32,891 nucleotides of DNA, from contig JAGCUN010000047.1 of assembly GCA_017962845.1 (NCBI GenBank), forward strand, positions 1 to 32,891, in the 5' to 3' direction. This stretch comes from Bacteroidales bacterium. GTDB lineage: Bacteria; Bacteroidota; Bacteroidia; Bacteroidales; WCHB1-69. Under the pieces are notes generated by a model. It made no database searches, was not told the origin of the DNA, and saw only the letters and a program-made list of their open reading frames with translations. The translations under genes and the position numbers were made by a program. Positions 30,869 to 32,891 of the stretch are shown piece by piece. Position 1 is the first letter of the stretch; every line of letters begins with the position of its first letter.

Positions 30869-32891
30869 TCATTTTTTCACGAACCGTCCCGTGTCCACGC
30901 CGTTGTCGGTTACGGCACGCAGCAGGTAGATGCCATGGGGCAGGGATGAAACATCCACCTGTAGAGACGCGCCATGGCACGTCTCTACCGCCCCGCCGTC
31001 CGCCGTCATCATCACCCGCCCGGCGAGGTCGTACACCGTGAAGGTGCGGATGGGGCTGGCGGTTTCCACCGTGAGGGTGTGGGTGGCCGGGTTGGGATGG
31101 AGACGCAGGCCGTCATCCGTGGTGGCGATGGGGCATGCCCCATCGCCTCGCAGGGCGCGTTCCCCGATGCCGTCCAAATCCCACAGCGGGTCGTCCTCGT
31201 AGCAGATGTGGTGGAAGAAACAGAGAATCTCCTTCGCCATGCGGGCGGCACGGCCGTTGTCGTATTCCGCCACCTGCCGCATGGCGGCGATGTCGCTGTC
31301 GGTCATCTGGTACCAATTGCCGGCGACTGTCTCCCGCAGCTGCTGCAGAGCCATGTAGTTGGCGTATTCGCTGCGGGCGGCCTCGTCGGGGCTGAACTGC
31401 TGCGGCAGGGCCGACAGCAATGTGCGGGCAGCGGCCAGGTCGCCCGCTTGGCTGTACACCTCCGCCAGCTGATAGGCCGACACGGGGATGTCGCCCGCGG
31501 CGGGTGCGGCGGCTATGGTGCGGTACCATTCCTTCAGCAAGCCCATATCCGGCACACTGTCGTTCAGGATGTTGCGGATCTCAGCGCGAGCCAGGTTGCC
31601 CATCTGTGCCGACAGGTCGGACAGGCGGTCGATGATGCCGCCCTCATCGCCGGCCTGCAGGTCGTTGTCAGGATTGCCGCTGGTTTCATCCATCTGTAGG
31701 GACGCACCGCGTGCGTCCGTCATCCGTGCGTCCGCCAACAGGGCCGCATATTCCTCCGCCATCGCCTGGTATTGCGACAGGGCGGCTGTTCCCCGCGGGT
31801 ACAGCGGGATGTCGCCGCACAGGGTGGAGGCGCAGCTGTTGGCGGCAGCGGTGTTCTTGAGGGTCACACCCGGAATCGGAGCGTTGTAAGGGGCATGGTA
31901 GCCGCTGTTGCTGTACCAGTAGGTGAACGGGTCGGCAGACGATAGCATGAAGCTGCTGTGAGCTGTATAGCGGAAATTGTTGTCCGCGCCCGCAGAGACG
32001 CTTCCCTGCAGACTCCTTATCCGTCCGTTGACCACGGCCACATCATAGTCGCAGTACTGAAAGTCATTGCACTGGAACTGCAGACCACCGGGCAGCTTAT
32101 CAGTAAAATGCCGGCCATTGGTGTCTTGTGCCACACATCCTGTCATCAGGTTGCGGAACTCGTTCTTGCGGATGACGTTCTCGGTGATGCCGCTGTGAAC
32201 CACCCTGATGCCGATGGCGAAGGGGAAATTGGTGCCGGCTTCCGAATGCAGGGTGTTGCTCTCAATGGTGTAGCCTGTGCTGTTCTTCATTTCCAGTCCG
32301 CAGAAGGAAGACAGTGAGGAGAGGTCGAAGTCGCAGAAGCTCACCTGCGCGTTGTCGGCGGCGGCGAGGCAAACGCCGATATAGTTGTCAGAGAAGTCGC
32401 AGTTGTCGAGGGTGACAAGGTAGCTGCCCTCCGTGTTGGTGGCGTGCACGGCGGTGTCGAAGCCCACGAACAGGCAGCGCCTCACGGTGTCGGTGCCGTA
32501 GTTGTTGCAGACGCACGGCTCGATGGTCGGCAGCGGGCACACGCGCCTGGCGATGAAGCCCGCCTTCTCGGTATAGATGGCCTTGCCATCGTGGGTAGCC
32601 GTCTCGTTGCGGAAGGTGCAGCCGTTGAACTTCACGCCCCGCACGTGCCACATCGTGACATGGTTTTTGAAGGTGACGTCGTTGGCGGCAAACAGGTTGT
32701 TGCTGTCCACTGTGAAGGTGCAACGGGTGAAGTAGGACACGTTGTCCGTTACGGCGCCACCGGTGGTGTGATTCTCATACCTGAGGAACTCCACGGAGCG
32801 GCGGTTGTTGCGGAACAGGGTGTTGGTGGCCTGTATGATGCCGCCGGCATGCTCAATATACGGGTCGCTACCTGCCTTGCGGGTGCAGATG
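30869..32891 (-). CDS. T9SS beta-helix surface protein, 5' end outside window
   Basis: The frame is open to the window edge (first full codon at 32890), so the start lies beyond it; the apparent GTG start at 32794 is internal. The N-terminal part seen has parallel beta-helix-type repeats (NLFANDVTFKNH, VKFNGCTFRNET, VTLDNCDFSDNYIG, QVSFCDFDLSS, IESNTLHSEAG). A helical middle region follows, then a C-terminal T9SS sorting domain (LRLHPNPATHTLTV, FTVYDLAGRV, HGIYLLRAV, GRFVKK). Expected to be a large surface or secreted protein. Two GASLQ-type segments and one GDGACPIAT segment are encoded by palindromic repeats (see 30961, 31125, 31696). Confidence 0.85.
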   Translation of the reverse strand, partial: ICTRKAGSDPYIEHAGGIIQATNTLFRNNRRSVEFLRYENHTTGGAVTDNVSYFTRCTFTVDSNNLFAANDVTFKNHVTMWHVRGVKFNGCTFRNETATHDGKAIYTEKAGFIARRVCPLPTIEPCVCNNYGTDTVRRCLFVGFDTAVHATNTEGSYLVTLDNCDFSDNYIGVCLAAADNAQVSFCDFDLSSLSSFCGLEMKNSTGYTIESNTLHSEAGTNFPFAIGIRVVHSGITENVIRKNEFRNLMTGCVAQDTNGRHFTDKLPGGLQFQCNDFQYCDYDVAVVNGRIRSLQGSVSAGADNNFRYTAHSSFMLSSADPFTYWYSNSGYHAPYNAPIPGVTLKNTAAANSCASTLCGDIPLYPRGTAALSQYQAMAEEYAALLADARMTDARGASLQMDETSGNPDNDLQAGDEGGIIDRLSDLSAQMGNLARAEIRNILNDSVPDMGLLKEWYRTIAAAPAAGDIPVSAYQLAEVYSQAGDLAAARTLLSALPQQFSPDEAARSEYANYMALQQLRETVAGNWYQMTDSDIAAMRQVAEYDNGRAARMAKEILCFFHHICYEDDPLWDLDGIGERALRGDGACPIATTDDGLRLHPNPATHTLTVETASPIRTFTVYDLAGRVMMTADGGAVETCHGASLQVDVSSLPHGIYLLRAVTDNGVDTGRFVKK
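30961..30988. repeat. 28-nt palindrome in frame inside the T9SS domain
   Basis: The arms GTAGAGACG and CGTCTCTAC are the same as at 30838-30865, with a different centre (CGCCATGGCA). It encodes VETCHGASL on the minus strand, between MMTADGGA and QVDVSSLPHG, i.e. in a loop of the sorting domain. Confidence 0.8.
31125..31146. repeat. 22-nt perfect palindrome in frame
   Basis: Self-complementary around GGGGCATGCCCC. It encodes GDGACPIA on the minus strand, just before the sorting domain (ATTDDGLRLHPNP). No loop is needed: every base has a partner. Confidence 0.8.
31696..31718. repeat. related palindrome in frame
   Basis: GTAGGGACGCACCGCGTGCG followed by TCC; the arms GGACGCAC and GTGCGTCC are perfect. 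It encodes DARGASLQ on the minus strand, giving a second GASLQ peptide like the one at 30961-30988. Confidence 0.7.

Noticed and set aside
32794..32794. GTG start of the last minus-strand gene
   Set aside because: The frame stays open with protein-like sequence (GGIIQATNTLFRNNRRSVEF) to the window edge, so the true start is outside.
1..32891. CRISPR array, transposase, tRNA or rRNA genes
   Set aside because: No regularly spaced short repeats, no transposase-like product and no cloverleaf or rRNA sequence was recognised by eye on either strand.

Overview
The window reads as a chromosomal segment of a Bacteroidota bacterium, most likely order Bacteroidales. The reasons are: almost every transcription unit is preceded by the Bacteroidota -7 promoter element TAnnTTTG (usually TATTTTTG or TACTTTTG followed by CAG/CCG); Shine-Dalgarno signals are weak; at least three secreted proteins end in a type IX secretion (T9SS) C-terminal sorting domain; and lineage-typical families occur (FISUMP, PG0541 family, C10 peptidase, four-helix-bundle protein, the 29-residue AURKAIP1/COX24-type ribosomal protein). 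I cannot name the genus. No rRNA, tRNA, CRISPR array or transposase was found.

Layout. (1) 1-4240 is accessory DNA. It holds a chain of very small genes, mostly single-pass membrane microproteins of 30-70 residues. Each gene is separated from the next by a related ~65-75 bp spacer that starts at the stop codon and ends in a promoter. A 1.3 kb module with a ClpP-fold SDH-type serine protease and a divergently transcribed hairpin RNA candidate is bracketed by two exact 38-bp copies of the spacer start. The array ends at a GC-rich region with two copies of a 150-bp hairpin-rich repeat around a 54-codon ORF. (2) 4240-11690 carries secreted or lipid-anchored proteins of mostly unknown role (FISUMP protein, transglutaminase-like protein, T9SS cleaved-adhesin-like protein, DUF3298 lipoprotein), a 20-codon ORF with its own promoter and terminator, and a four-helix-bundle gene inside a 19-bp inverted repeat. 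(3) 11813-16136 is a visibly AT-rich three-gene block: an HELTH zinc-protease-like protein, a membrane coiled-coil protein and a 732-residue P-loop NTPase. It looks like a horizontally acquired effector or defence-type module. (4) 16154-32891 is GC-richer and mostly housekeeping: free methionine-R-sulfoxide reductase; C10 protease; PG0541 protein with a SerA-like dehydrogenase and an MsbA-like ABC exporter; trpS-nitroreductase-ruvX-def-lipoprotein operon; HU, AURKAIP1-type protein, RNase G, surE and a membrane protein on the minus strand; fumC and deoC; and finally a T9SS beta-helix protein cut by the window end.

Most notable signals. The promoter-microprotein array and its 38-bp-flanked protease cassette; a shared, possibly pseudoknotted ~100-nt leader in front of two unrelated operons (11821-11924 and 18605-18703); the protease/membrane/NTPase operon; a hairpin RNA predicted to start exactly at its own promoter's start site (215-274, minus); and intergenic-type palindromes that sit in frame inside the last coding sequence. 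All functional statements come from reading the sequence and recalling families; no database search was run.
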